Positions 18,128 to 27,696 of a stretch of DNA of 64,000 bases are shown piece after piece. This DNA comes from CAYFKJ01 sp964343605 (GTDB taxonomy: Bacteria; Pseudomonadota; Alphaproteobacteria; UBA2966): positions 496,001-560,000 of the forward strand of contig CAYFKJ010000003.1 in the NCBI GenBank assembly GCA_964343605.1, in the 5' to 3' direction. A program made the position numbers and the translations under genes. The notes under the pieces are model-generated. The model saw only the letters and a program-made list of their open reading frames with translations. It searched no databases and had not been told where the DNA came from. Each line of letters opens with the position of its first letter. Positions within the stretch are counted from its first letter, which is position 1.

Positions 18128-18991
18128 ATGGAGGGTCGGTTGGATCCACTCGTGCTCATCCTGGTTCTGACGGCGGCGGTTTTTCACGCCACCTGGAACG
18201 CGGTGGTCAAGCATGCCGGCGACCGGCTGTTGAGCATGGCCGTGGTGATGGGGACGTCCACCGTCGTCGCCATTCCCGTAATCATCGTCATGCCCGTGCC
18301 CGATCCGGCCAGTTGGCCGTTCCTGTTCGGCTCGCTGGTCATCCACACGATCTATTTCCTCACCCTGACGAAGGCCTACAACGTCGGCGATCTGTCGCAG
18401 GTCTACCCCATCGCCCGTGGTTCATCGCCGCTCTATGTCGCCGCCTTGGGCATCTGGCTGGCGGGTGAAGACCTGAGCCTCTACGAAATCGCCGCCGTTC
18501 TCGTCATCTGTTTCGGCATCATCAGCCTGTCGCTGGGCGGCGGCTTGCGGGGGCTGCAGCGGGCACCCCTGTTCTATGCCTTCGTCGTCGGGCTGACGAT
18601 CGGCCTTTATACCTACTGCGATGGCCTTGGGGTGCGCAATGCCGGCCATCCCCTCTCCTACATCGGCTGGATGTTCTTCCTGGAAGGCATTCCTTTCGGC
18701 CTGTTTGCCGCCTGGAAACGGCGTGACGGTCTGGGACGGCAGCTCAAGCCCCTTTGGAAACGGGCCTTCATCGGCGGCCTGATCGGCACCGCCGCCTACG
18801 GTCTGGTGGTCTGGGCCATGGCCCTGACGCCGATGGCTTACATTGCGGCTTTGCGGGAAACCAGCGTCATCATCGCCGCCTTCATCGGCACCCGCCTGCT
18901 GGGTGAGGACGGTGGCCGGCAGCGCGTTGCTGCAGCCGCCATTGTCGCCGCGGGCATCATCGCCCTGCAGATCTCGGCGAACGGAAAATAA
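18128..18991 (+). CDS. EamA/DMT family transporter
   Basis: 287 aa with ten predicted membrane helices in two homologous halves of five, as in drug/metabolite exporters. The first half begins LILVLTAAVFHATWNAVVKH and contains VYPIARGSSPLYVAALG, typical of EamA domains. ATG 18128 is used; a TTG 12 bases further on has a better-placed GGAGGG and could be the true start. Substrate unknown. It is a single gene between two tRNAs. Confidence 0.88.
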   Translation: MEGRLDPLVLILVLTAAVFHATWNAVVKHAGDRLLSMAVVMGTSTVVAIPVIIVMPVPDPASWPFLFGSLVIHTIYFLTLTKAYNVGDLSQVYPIARGSSPLYVAALGIWLAGEDLSLYEIAAVLVICFGIISLSLGGGLRGLQRAPLFYAFVVGLTIGLYTYCDGLGVRNAGHPLSYIGWMFFLEGIPFGLFAAWKRRDGLGRQLKPLWKRAFIGGLIGTAAYGLVVWAMALTPMAYIAALRETSVIIAAFIGTRLLGEDGGRQRVAAAAIVAAGIIALQISANGK

Positions 18992-19030
18992 GCGCGGGCG
19001 CGAAAAACGTCGAAAAGACGAATTTCCGGC

Positions 19031-19060
19031 TTGGCGGAGGGCCTGGGCCTCTGTTATAAA
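19031..19060 (+). promoter_or_regulatory. Candidate promoter of tRNA-Asn
   Basis: TTGGCG followed after 17-18 bases by TTATAAA. It would start transcription roughly 90 bases before the tRNA, a long but possible leader. No better pair is seen closer to the tRNA. Confidence 0.5.
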
Positions 19061-19156
19061 CCGCGCGCTTGCAACGGGACGCCAGTTCAGGCACGTTGCG
19101 ATTTGCAAACGAGATGACGGTTTCCGGCGCAGCGCCACATGAGGGCCGCGCGCTGA

Positions 19157-19232
19157 TCCCCGGTAGCTCAGTTGGTAGAGCAAGCGGCTGTTAACCGCTG
19201 GGTCGCTGGTTCGAGTCCGGCCCGGGGAGCCA
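19157..19232 (+). tRNA. tRNA-Asn (GTT)
   Basis: 76-nt cloverleaf with acceptor arms TCCCCGG/CCGGGGA, discriminator G and encoded CCA. The anticodon loop CTGTTAA gives GTT (asparagine). The D arm GCTCAGTTGGTAGAGC and T-arm loop TTCGAGT are canonical. A rho-independent terminator follows within six bases. Confidence 0.97.
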
Positions 19233-19237
19233 ATCAC

Positions 19238-19280
19238 AACAGGGAGTTGGGACTAAAAACCCAACTCCCTGTTTCATTTT
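19238..19280 (+). terminator. Rho-independent terminator of tRNA-Asn
   Basis: Perfect 14-base-pair stem (AACAGGGAGTTGGG with its complement) around loop ACTAAAAA, followed by TCATTTT. It begins six bases after the tRNA 3-prime end. Confidence 0.92.
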
Positions 19281-19413
19281 GGCCGGCCAATTCCTATCCG
19301 CTTGACCCCGTCCGGGGATTGTATGACCATCGTTTCCGCAGTTGAGGCCATATGGGGGAAGTTCGCCCAGGAAATTTGTGCGGACATCGGTTTAGGGGTA
19401 GCGGGATATTCGT

Positions 19414-20619
19414 ATGAGCGATCTCGATTTCAGCGGGATTCGAGCTTTGGTTGCCGACGACCAGCCGTTCGTCCGCCACACCATCGTCCGTTTCTTGACG
19501 AAGCTCGGCGTCAAGGAAGTGCTTGAAGCGGAAGACGGCGTTCAGACCCTGAGCGCCATCGAGGAATCGGACGGTCCGATCGACATCATATTTTGCGATC
19601 TGCAGATGCCGGGACGGGACGGCATCGAAATCCTGCGCGATTTATCGGAACTCAATTCCGCGATGGCGGTCGTCATCATCAGCGGCGAGGACGTCGAAGT
19701 CCTGCAGGCCGCGGTCAAACTCGCCGACGAACAGGGTTTGAACGTCCTCGGCAGCCTGGAAAAACCGGCGACGGCCGAAAAGGTCGGCGACTTCATGCAG
19801 CAACTGGTGAAAGCGCCGGAAAAGAAATTCTACCGGCCGAGCGCCACCGTCGACGAAAACGATCTGAAAGCTGCGGTCGAAGACGCCCAGATCATCCCTT
19901 ACTTCCAGCCCAAGGTGAGCATGGACACCCGCGAGATGGTGAGCGTCGAAGCGCTGGCGCGCTGGATGCACCCCGAACACGGCATGATCAGTCCCGGCGT
20001 CTTCATTCCCCTGGCGGAACAGCACGACCTGATCGATGCCGTGACCAATACGATGCTGCAGCAGGCCGTCGCGCAGTGCGTCGAATGGGAAGCCGAAGGG
20101 CTGTCGATCCAACTGGCCATCAACCTGTCGGTCAATTCGCTGGAGCAGCTCGATCTTCCCGAGCATCTCGTTTCATTGATCGAAGCGGCCGGCTTTACAC
20201 CCGAACAGATCGTCCTGGAGGTCACCGAAAGCCGCATCTCCGATAACCCGACGGCGCTCTTGGATATCGCGACAAGACTGAGGTTGAAGCGCTTCTCCCT
20301 GTCGATCGACGATTTCGGTACTGGCTTCTCCAGCCTCCAGCAGCTTCAGCGCCTGCCGTTTACCGAACTCAAGGTCGACCAGGCCTTCGTGACAGGCGCG
20401 GCGGAGGACAAGACGGCGCGTTCGATCCTCGAATCCAGCATCGATCTCGCACAGAAACTCGGCATGAAGATCGTGGTGGAGGGTATCGAGACCCAGGCGG
20501 ACTGGGACCTTGTGGCCTCTCTGGGCTGCGATCTGGCGCAAGGTTACTTCATCGCCCGCCCCATGGCGGGCGAGGACGTGATCGCCTGGCACGCCGAATG
20601 GCAGCAGCAAATAGGCTGA
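19414..20619 (+). CDS. Response regulator with EAL c-di-GMP phosphodiesterase output
   Basis: 401 aa. The N-terminal receiver has the acidic pair VADDQ, phosphoacceptor Asp62 in FCDLQMPGRDG and Lys in LEKPA. The C-terminal EAL domain (about 145-395) carries the signature EALAR, NLSVNSL, EVTES, the loop 6 region LSIDDFGTGFSS, KVDQAFV and VVEGIETQ, so all metal and catalytic positions look intact. It should hydrolyse cyclic di-GMP under phosphorylation control. It converges on the phosphorelay operon at 27555-20630, whose response regulator shares the unusual DDQxFVRH motif, suggesting a common histidine kinase. Start ATG 19414 is weakly preceded by GGGAT. Confidence 0.93.
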   Translation: MSDLDFSGIRALVADDQPFVRHTIVRFLTKLGVKEVLEAEDGVQTLSAIEESDGPIDIIFCDLQMPGRDGIEILRDLSELNSAMAVVIISGEDVEVLQAAVKLADEQGLNVLGSLEKPATAEKVGDFMQQLVKAPEKKFYRPSATVDENDLKAAVEDAQIIPYFQPKVSMDTREMVSVEALARWMHPEHGMISPGVFIPLAEQHDLIDAVTNTMLQQAVAQCVEWEAEGLSIQLAINLSVNSLEQLDLPEHLVSLIEAAGFTPEQIVLEVTESRISDNPTALLDIATRLRLKRFSLSIDDFGTGFSSLQQLQRLPFTELKVDQAFVTGAAEDKTARSILESSIDLAQKLGMKIVVEGIETQADWDLVASLGCDLAQGYFIARPMAGEDVIAWHAEWQQQIG

Positions 20620-20629
20620 ACCGGAACGT

Positions 20630-21442
20630 TCACGCCTCGCGTCGTATCCAGACCTCTTCGGACACCCCTGCGACGTCCTTGAGGTCCAGCAACTTCTCGA
20701 CCAGCGAAGAATTCATAACCGTGCCGCGCGACAGCATTACCGTGCCGCTCGAGCTCTTCACATCCATCAACAGGGTCGAACCGGCCTCGATGTCCTTGAT
20801 CGGCACGCAGACTTCGCGTTCCTGTGCCGGTTCCGCCGTCTTCGGCTTGTCCCGCAGGACGGAAGGCGAGGTTCCCGCCCCCCTCTTCCGGCGCAGCGCG
20901 GCGCTGGAAATGGTGTCGGGAATACGCTCCAGGCTGTAACGGTTGGCGTCCTTAAGTTCGACCGGGCGCTTCATGGCCCGGACGACCCGGCTCAACAGGG
21001 CCAGGCGCGAAACCGGTTTGATAACGAAGGCGTTGGCGTCCAATGCCAGCGCGGAGGCGACGAGATGGTCGTCGGAATGCCCGGTCAGGATGGCGACCGG
21101 CGTATCCCTGACCGCACCCGATTCGCCCGTCCTGATGCCCTTCAAAACGTGGAGACCGGTCAGGGGCTCCATATTGAAGTCGGTTATGACGCAATCGAAC
21201 CCGCCGTAGACTCGGCTGATCGTGCCGGGCTTGACGGCGCCGGCGACCATGTCCCCGTCGGTATCGTTCTTGGCGGCGCGCGCCTTGATGAGTTCAAGCG
21301 CCTCCTCGCCGTTGATGGCGGCGGAGATGTCCTTCACGCCAGCCGAGATCAGGGCCTGCCTGACGATATGACGGACGAACTCCTGATCATCGACGACCAG
21401 GAAGTGAAATCCCTCCAAGCTGGTGATATCCCCGGAATTCAA
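20630..21442 (-). CDS. Response regulator with PilZ/DUF3391-like C-terminus
   Basis: 270 aa. The receiver (about 12-165) has VVDDQ, phosphoacceptor Asp88 in VITDFNMEP, the TG switch in AILTGHSDD and Lys in VIKPVS. The linker is disordered. The C-terminal 60 residues (VPIKDIEAGSTLLMDVKSSSGTVMLSRGTVMNSSLVEKLLDLKDV) resemble the short beta domain found ahead of HD-GYP domains, but no HD-GYP follows. It is the last gene of the Hpt-kinase operon, 30 bases after the kinase stop. Start is TTG 21442 after a G-rich ribosome site. Probably the main output partner of the kinase. Confidence 0.85.
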   Translation of the reverse strand: MNSGDITSLEGFHFLVVDDQEFVRHIVRQALISAGVKDISAAINGEEALELIKARAAKNDTDGDMVAGAVKPGTISRVYGGFDCVITDFNMEPLTGLHVLKGIRTGESGAVRDTPVAILTGHSDDHLVASALALDANAFVIKPVSRLALLSRVVRAMKRPVELKDANRYSLERIPDTISSAALRRKRGAGTSPSVLRDKPKTAEPAQEREVCVPIKDIEAGSTLLMDVKSSSGTVMLSRGTVMNSSLVEKLLDLKDVAGVSEEVWIRREA

Positions 21443-21472
21443 GCGACCGCCCCCAAATGGACCAAACCGATA

Positions 21473-24400
21473 TCAGACATCGCCATTGGAAACCTGACGG
21501 ATGTAATTTTCAACCTCGGCAAATTGGGCGTCAATGGACGGCGCCAATTTTCTGATGGTGCTCCAGTCATTGGCAGCAGCGGCATTCTCGATATTTTGCA
21601 GCAGACTGATCAACTGCGGCGCTGCCGCTGACATGGCGGCGCCTTTGGCGGAATGAGCCGTTTCCTCCAGCGCGCCGGCATCCTCAGTCTTGATCTGCAG
21701 GTGCAGCTTGTTGGCCGTCTGCGAAACCGTATCCCAGAAGAATTCCAACGTTTCGGCGATGAAGATGGGATCGCTTTCGCCCATGATTTCCTTCAATCGC
21801 GGCAGATCGACCGGGGCTTGGTCACCGCCGGGTTCGCCGCCCGTGGAATCCATTCCTTCCCTTTGGGGTTCCTGGACAAATCCCGCGGGCACCACGCCGG
21901 GCATCCATCTCTGCATGACGCTTCGCAACTGCACCAGTTCCACCGGCTTGGCGATGAAGTCGTCCATGCCCGCATCCAGGCACCGTTCCGCCTCGCCCTG
22001 CAGCGCGTTGGCTGTGATGGCGATGATCGGGATGTGCGCGCGCGTGTGTTGTTCCGCCTCCCTTATTTCCGCACAGAGTTCGAAGCCGTCCATTTCCGGC
22101 ATGTGGCAGTCCGTAAGCAGCAGAGCGTAATTCCGGCTTTGCCAAGCCGCCAACGCTTCGCGCCCGTCGGCCGCCACGACGGCCGTATAGCCCATACGAT
22201 TGAGCTGACGCAGGATCACACGTTGGTTGGTGGGGTTGTCTTCCGCCACCAGGATCAAGGTGCCGAGTTCCTCCGCCTCCTCGACCGGCAGCGGTTCCAT
22301 TTCGGCAAAGTCCGTCCGCTCCTCGACATGATGAACCTCGGGGCTCTCGCGACCGGCGGCGACGGCCACGGCGGTGAGGAAATCGGCGCGCCGCAGCGGA
22401 CTGACGCTGACCCTCACCTGATCGGTTTTTTTCGCAACGTCGGTCATCATCCGTTCGGTGGTCATCAGCACGAAACGCATACCCGACAGCTCATTTTGCT
22501 CACGGATTTTCCGGCAGATTTCCTCCTGCCGGTCGTACGGCCAGGCGGAACCGATGACGATGATGTCAAACCCGCGATCTTCCCGGGCCGCCTTCCTCGC
22601 GATCTGGACCGTTCTTTCGAGATCACCCGTATTGTTGACGTCGGCCCTCCAGTGACGGAGGTAGTGGCGGAGATTTTTTCCGATCTCCTTCTCGCGCGTC
22701 ACCACCAGGATCCTGAGGCCTTCGAGATCGGCCGCCCTTTGTTCTTTCTCTTCGTCAGCGTCGGCAGGTTGCTGGTAAGGCAATGTGACGGTAAACGTCG
22801 ACCCTTCCCCGAGTTCACTCTCGACGCTGATCCTGCCCCCCTGCATGTCCGCCAAGTGAGCACAGATCGCCAGTCCAAGGCCAGTACCGCCGAAGCGTCG
22901 TGTCGTCGAGCTTTCGGCCTGAACAAAGGCGTCGAACAAGCCGGCCTGGGCATCCTTGGCAATGCCGATCCCGGTGTCCTCAACGGAGATTCTGATCGTC
23001 GTCCGCCCCGTACTTGTTTGGTCGGTCAGGACGGCGCGAACGATGATCCGGCCCGATTTTGTAAACTTGATGGCATTGCCCATCAGGTTGAAAAGGATTT
23101 GGCGCAGGCGAACGGGGTCGCCCAGCAGTGCTTCGGGAATGTCGGGATCGATGAAGATCGAAACCACCAGCCCCTTCTGCCGTGCCCCCGGCACCAGACT
23201 TTCGGCAACCGCCTCGACGGCATGGCAGACCGAAAACGGAATACTCTCGAATTTGAGTTCACCTGCCTCGATCTTCGAAAAATCGAGGATGTCATCGATG
23301 ATCTGCAGCAGCGAAAACGCAGACGACCGCACGGTGTCCGCCATGTCACGCTGATTGTGGTCGAGCTTCGACTTGGTCAGCAAATCGAGCATGCCGATGA
23401 CGCCGTTCATGGGGGTGCGGATTTCGTGGCTCATGGCAGCTAGGAAGGACGACTTCGCCCGCGCCGCCGCTTCGGCTTGGTCCCGCGCCACCTTGAGCTC
23501 CTGGGCCGCCTTTCGCCGCTCCGTGAAATCCGTCAGGCTGACGACCAGACCGCCGTCGGAAGTGGGGCGCGACATCACGTGGTAGTAATTGCCGTCCAAC
23601 CCCATGACATCGCCGCTGCTGTCCTTCCCGGACATGAGCATATTGACCCAGGCTTTGGTTTCTTCCGCATCGTCCTCCTTGCCGTCCCGTCGACGGGCGC
23701 TGATGTCGCCTGCGAGTTCGGGTACGGTTGCGCCAATTTTCAGGACGTCGTCGTCGTACTCGAAGATGTCCTTGAAATGCCGGTTGTAGGTGACGAGCCG
23801 GTAATTCCCATCGAATGCCGCAATGCCCTGGCTCGCGGATTCGAGGACGTCGTTCAAAAGGTCCATCTGCCGGGTGACTTCGTCTTCGGCGTTCTTGCGG
23901 TCGGTAATATCGAAGTACCAGGCGAGTCGTGCGGGCTCCCCGACGTAATCGATCGGCATGAAAGAGGCGGAAACCCATATATGGGTATCATCCCGCCGCT
24001 TCAGTTCGACCTCGTGATTGGTGAGGGAACCAGTTTCCTGCAGGATTTGCTTCACCTCCTCCAGATCTTCCCGGCGGACGTAGTAGTCCTTCGGCGCCCT
24101 GCTGCCGATATCTTCCTCCGTCGCCCTGAAAATTTCGCGAATTCGCCGGTTGGAATATATCGTCTTGCCGTCGCTGATCCGGGAGACGGCCACGCCCAGA
24201 GGGCTGTCTTTCAACATGGAGGCGAAGCGCCGTTCGCTTTCCCTTAAAGCCTCCTCGGCGCGCTTTCTTTCCGTTATGTCGTTGAAGACCGCAACCGTTC
24301 CCCCGTCGTCCGTCGGCGCCCGCAGCAACTCGATGATGCGGCCGCTGGGCGTGTGGTCCTCAACCCAGCGAATACTGGTATCGTCATATCCTGCGATGCG

Positions 24401-27148
24401 TTCCTTCAATCGTTCTTCCGGATCGCCGGGACCGTAATCTCCCCTTTCCGCCCGGACCCGAAGCACATCCTGAAGCGGCGCACCCTGCTTGATCACGCCT
24501 TCGGGAATTTCATAATACTTCTCGAAATTGTCGTTGAAGACCTGCAGGACCAGATCCTTGTCGACCATGAAGATGCCGCCCGACATGTTGTCGATGGCGG
24601 AGCGAAGCTGGGCTTCCTTCGCTTCCATCCGCGCTTCCGCCAATTTGCGGGCGGTGATATCGATAAGCCAGAATATCTCCGCCGGCGCTCCCTCGTAGTC
24701 GACGGACTGTGAGTTCGTCAGCACCCAGATTTCCGAGCCGTCCAGCCGGCGCCTTTTCATTTCCAAGTCCGTAACGCTGCCGGTCTCGGCCACCTTTCTA
24801 AGCAATTCGTCACGATCCTTGGGATTGATGTAGGTTTCGTCTAAATCGATGTCCGACAGTTCACCTCCGTCGGCGAACATGTCGGCATAGCTCTGATTAT
24901 GGTAGACCCGCTCTCCCCTACCGTCGTCCCGGACGATGGCCAGGGCGACAGGGCTGGACTCCAGGATGTCGCGCAGGCGTTTTTCGCTCTCCGACAGGGC
25001 TTCTTCCGCCTTTTTGCGCTCGGTAATGTCGGTGACGATGTTGACGACACCGCCGGACGGCGCCGGAGCCGTGTTGACCTGCAAGGTTTTACCGCTAGCG
25101 GTTGTGCGCTCCCAGCTCGTGGGTTCGGAGTCCACCGGCAAGGCATCCAGCCACTCGTCCGTCAGGTTGTCGGGATCACCCGGTCCGAAATCACCTCGTT
25201 CCGCCTGATATTTGTTCTCGACGCGGTTGGATTCCCCGACTTTGAGAAGGCCGTCGGGAAAATCGTAAAGCTCGCTGTACTGGGTGTTGAAAAGCACATA
25301 TTTCTTGTCCTTGTCGACATACCGAATGCCGCTCGGCATGTGCTCCATGGCGACCCTGAGCTGTCCTTCCTTCTCCGCCAGCTCCGCCTCGGCCTGCTTG
25401 CGCAGTGTTACGTCCGCCTGGATGCTGACCACACCGCCGTCCGCCGTGACGCGTTCGCGAATTTGCAGCCAGCGCCCGTCCTTGAGTTGAAGTTCGAACT
25501 GACCCTCGCCGTCGCGCCGGGTGCGGCGGCGGCGGTTGTCGAACTCATGATCCGCGAACTCGCTGACGGCGACGGCGCCGCGAACTCGGTCGAGCTCGAA
25601 CAGATCGCTGGCTTTGGCACCCTTGCAGGCTTCTTCCTCGCTATAGCCGTAGAGGTCGCGGAACTGGCTGTTGCAGATAACCAGTCGCTCGTCGGCGTCG
25701 TAGTGCACGAAGCCTTCCGTCATGGTTTCGATGGCGTCGCGCAGCTTAATTTCCGCCGCCGCCGACTGCTCGCTCGCCAGTTGGAGTTCCTCGGTGATTT
25801 TCTTTTGTGCTGTAATGTCCGCCTGAATGCTGACCACCCCCCCGTCCGGCAGGATCTGGTCGTGCACCAGGATCCAGCGGCCGTCCTCAAGCTGCTGTTC
25901 CCACGGACCGGTTTCCTGCTGCGCCTCTGCACGTGCCCGGACATTAAATCCGTCCATCACCGAGCGCAGCTGCTGACTAGTGGTGCCGCTTTGGATATCG
26001 AGATCCAACAGGGTCTGTATGTTGGTGCCGGGCTTGGCGTCCTCTTTTGAGTACCCGTACATTTCACGGAACATCTTGTTGCACAGGACCAGATTGCCTT
26101 CCGCGTCGTAATGCACGAACGCCTCCGACAGTGATTCGATCGACATGCGCAGACGCGCATCGGCCTGCACGATGATCTCGTTGGCGTCGAGCAAATCCGC
26201 CGTCCGCTGCCGGACCCTTCGGTTGAGCGCGCGATTCCACAACAACACCCCCAGGATCAGAACCGCACCTAGGATAAGCGACGCCATCACGATCTGCTGG
26301 TTGGTGGGTCGCCAAGCCGGTTCCTCAAAGACGATCCAGCGCCGCCGGATGGCCTCACGTTCGGTCGGCGAAATCCTGGCCAACGCCTTCTCGATGGCGC
26401 TGTGCAAGTGGGGCCAGTCATTGCGGGAGGCAAAGCTTAGCTGCTGCGTGAAAGCCGTCTGACCGGCCACCCGAAGGTTGGTGATCTTGTCGAGCTCCAT
26501 GAAGTACGACGCGAGCGCGACATTGACGATCATCGCGTCCGATAGCCCGACCGAAACCTTCCTTAGGCCGGTCAAGACGTCAAAGTCGGGATAATAACCA
26601 AGCTCCGGATAATTGCGCTCGAAGTAATCCCGGGTGCCGTAGCGGGGCACCACGGATACGCGCAAACCCACCAAATCCTCCGTTTGAAGTTGTCTCGGAT
26701 CCTCGGTGCGGACAACTATGACCGCGGGACTGCTGAAGTAGGGTTTGGAAAACCGCATGTACTCCAACGCTTCGGGGTTTCGTGAGGCAGCCGACCAGAC
26801 ATCCACCTCACGCCGTTCGGCCAAGGCGACCGAATCGCGCCAATGCTGGGTCTGCATGATTTCGAATCGGACGCCAAGTTTCTGTTCGATCAAGGCCACG
26901 TAGTCGGCGGCAATGCCCTGGTATTTCCCATTGTCGCCGAAAAATTCGAGCGGCGGCGCACTAGGTCTGGGTGCAAGCCGGATTACGGGATGTTCGGCAA
27001 GCCAAGCTCTTTCGGCGGGCGTCAGGAATTCTGACGTCGTCTCCGACTGCGCCGCCACGACATCCGGAGTTGCGAGAGCCGCGGCAATCGACAGTACGAC
27101 ACCTGCCGACAATTTCTTCCAACTGGAGCGAAGAGGCGCAAAACTCAT
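21473..27148 (-). CDS. Giant hybrid sensor histidine kinase (SBP-7xPAS-HisKA-HATPase-REC-REC-Hpt)
   Basis: 1891 aa membrane kinase. A signal sequence (1-32) is followed by a periplasmic family 3 solute-binding domain (about 42-280), TM (285-307), then seven PAS repeats starting near 331, 467, 594, 723, 846, 973 and 1096. HisKA has His1241 in MSHEIRTPMNG, and the ATPase has N, G1 and G2 boxes (NLMGNAIKF, DTGIGI, GTGLGLA). A degenerate receiver (about 1473-1603) lacks the phospho-Asp. A complete receiver has Asp1680 (LLLTDCHMPEMDG), and the C-terminal Hpt has His1832 (AHSAKGAA). The start overlaps the upstream Hpt gene stop as ATGA, implying translational coupling; the longer frame to 27244 is inside that gene. 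A BvgS/EvgS-like phosphorelay sensing a periplasmic solute. Confidence 0.94.
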   Translation of the reverse strand: MSFAPLRSSWKKLSAGVVLSIAAALATPDVVAAQSETTSEFLTPAERAWLAEHPVIRLAPRPSAPPLEFFGDNGKYQGIAADYVALIEQKLGVRFEIMQTQHWRDSVALAERREVDVWSAASRNPEALEYMRFSKPYFSSPAVIVVRTEDPRQLQTEDLVGLRVSVVPRYGTRDYFERNYPELGYYPDFDVLTGLRKVSVGLSDAMIVNVALASYFMELDKITNLRVAGQTAFTQQLSFASRNDWPHLHSAIEKALARISPTEREAIRRRWIVFEEPAWRPTNQQIVMASLILGAVLILGVLLWNRALNRRVRQRTADLLDANEIIVQADARLRMSIESLSEAFVHYDAEGNLVLCNKMFREMYGYSKEDAKPGTNIQTLLDLDIQSGTTSQQLRSVMDGFNVRARAEAQQETGPWEQQLEDGRWILVHDQILPDGGVVSIQADITAQKKITEELQLASEQSAAAEIKLRDAIETMTEGFVHYDADERLVICNSQFRDLYGYSEEEACKGAKASDLFELDRVRGAVAVSEFADHEFDNRRRRTRRDGEGQFELQLKDGRWLQIRERVTADGGVVSIQADVTLRKQAEAELAEKEGQLRVAMEHMPSGIRYVDKDKKYVLFNTQYSELYDFPDGLLKVGESNRVENKYQAERGDFGPGDPDNLTDEWLDALPVDSEPTSWERTTASGKTLQVNTAPAPSGGVVNIVTDITERKKAEEALSESEKRLRDILESSPVALAIVRDDGRGERVYHNQSYADMFADGGELSDIDLDETYINPKDRDELLRKVAETGSVTDLEMKRRRLDGSEIWVLTNSQSVDYEGAPAEIFWLIDITARKLAEARMEAKEAQLRSAIDNMSGGIFMVDKDLVLQVFNDNFEKYYEIPEGVIKQGAPLQDVLRVRAERGDYGPGDPEERLKERIAGYDDTSIRWVEDHTPSGRIIELLRAPTDDGGTVAVFNDITERKRAEEALRESERRFASMLKDSPLGVAVSRISDGKTIYSNRRIREIFRATEEDIGSRAPKDYYVRREDLEEVKQILQETGSLTNHEVELKRRDDTHIWVSASFMPIDYVGEPARLAWYFDITDRKNAEDEVTRQMDLLNDVLESASQGIAAFDGNYRLVTYNRHFKDIFEYDDDVLKIGATVPELAGDISARRRDGKEDDAEETKAWVNMLMSGKDSSGDVMGLDGNYYHVMSRPTSDGGLVVSLTDFTERRKAAQELKVARDQAEAAARAKSSFLAAMSHEIRTPMNGVIGMLDLLTKSKLDHNQRDMADTVRSSAFSLLQIIDDILDFSKIEAGELKFESIPFSVCHAVEAVAESLVPGARQKGLVVSIFIDPDIPEALLGDPVRLRQILFNLMGNAIKFTKSGRIIVRAVLTDQTSTGRTTIRISVEDTGIGIAKDAQAGLFDAFVQAESSTTRRFGGTGLGLAICAHLADMQGGRISVESELGEGSTFTVTLPYQQPADADEEKEQRAADLEGLRILVVTREKEIGKNLRHYLRHWRADVNNTGDLERTVQIARKAAREDRGFDIIVIGSAWPYDRQEEICRKIREQNELSGMRFVLMTTERMMTDVAKKTDQVRVSVSPLRRADFLTAVAVAAGRESPEVHHVEERTDFAEMEPLPVEEAEELGTLILVAEDNPTNQRVILRQLNRMGYTAVVAADGREALAAWQSRNYALLLTDCHMPEMDGFELCAEIREAEQHTRAHIPIIAITANALQGEAERCLDAGMDDFIAKPVELVQLRSVMQRWMPGVVPAGFVQEPQREGMDSTGGEPGGDQAPVDLPRLKEIMGESDPIFIAETLEFFWDTVSQTANKLHLQIKTEDAGALEETAHSAKGAAMSAAAPQLISLLQNIENAAAANDWSTIRKLAPSIDAQFAEVENYIRQVSNGDV

Positions 27149-27555
27149 TGCTCGCCGGTGCCCTGCGGTAAATCGGAGATAAAGGCGTCGACCGCCGCAA
27201 ACTGCTCGGTAACCGGGCCGATCAGGGAATTGATTTCCGCCCAATTCTTCTCGGCCGCCGCTTCCTGAAGCTGCAAGAGTAGATCGGCAAGCGGCTGGGC
27301 TGCCGCGGAAGCCGCCGCACCCTTGGCCGCATGCGCCTCCTTGTGAAGGATTTCCGATGCCCCGGAGTCAATATGTTCATGCAGGCGCGCGGGTACATCC
27401 GCCACCGTCCGCCAGAAATACCTCAGAGTGTCCGCGAGATAAGCCGGGTCACTCTCATCCATCATTTCTGCGAGAAGCTCGAGATCGACCGGCTGCCCGG
27501 TTCCTTCTCCGTCAGCCGTTTCCTTTCCGAGACCATTTCCTTGTTGCTGCGGCAT
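27145..27555 (-). CDS. Stand-alone Hpt phosphotransfer protein
   Basis: 136 aa four-helix Hpt domain with phospho-accepting His in KEAHAAKGAAASAAA. Its whole length aligns by eye with the C-terminal Hpt of the kinase encoded next (shared MxESDPxxxAxTLxxFW and AKGAAxSAAAxxL patterns), so it is a paralogue of that domain. First gene of the operon, with GGGGGT before the ATG. It could receive phosphate from the kinase and pass it to the operon response regulator and the nearby REC-EAL protein. Confidence 0.9.
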   Translation of the reverse strand: MPQQQGNGLGKETADGEGTGQPVDLELLAEMMDESDPAYLADTLRYFWRTVADVPARLHEHIDSGASEILHKEAHAAKGAAASAAAQPLADLLLQLQEAAAEKNWAEINSLIGPVTEQFAAVDAFISDLPQGTGEQ

Positions 27556-27696
27556 GCCTTACCCCCTGGAACGCCGACCCGACAAACGCCTGAAGCAGGA
27601 ACAATGCTATCAGATATTCGCCAATCAAGTCATGGCGACGGTTTGCCTGACAGTCCGGCATTGGGTTACCGTTTTTCCTTTGTGGAGGGATCGGGT

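Noticed and set aside
21653..23443. 596-codon open frame opposite the hybrid kinase
   Set aside because: Antisense shadow; kinase motifs on the other strand are unambiguous.
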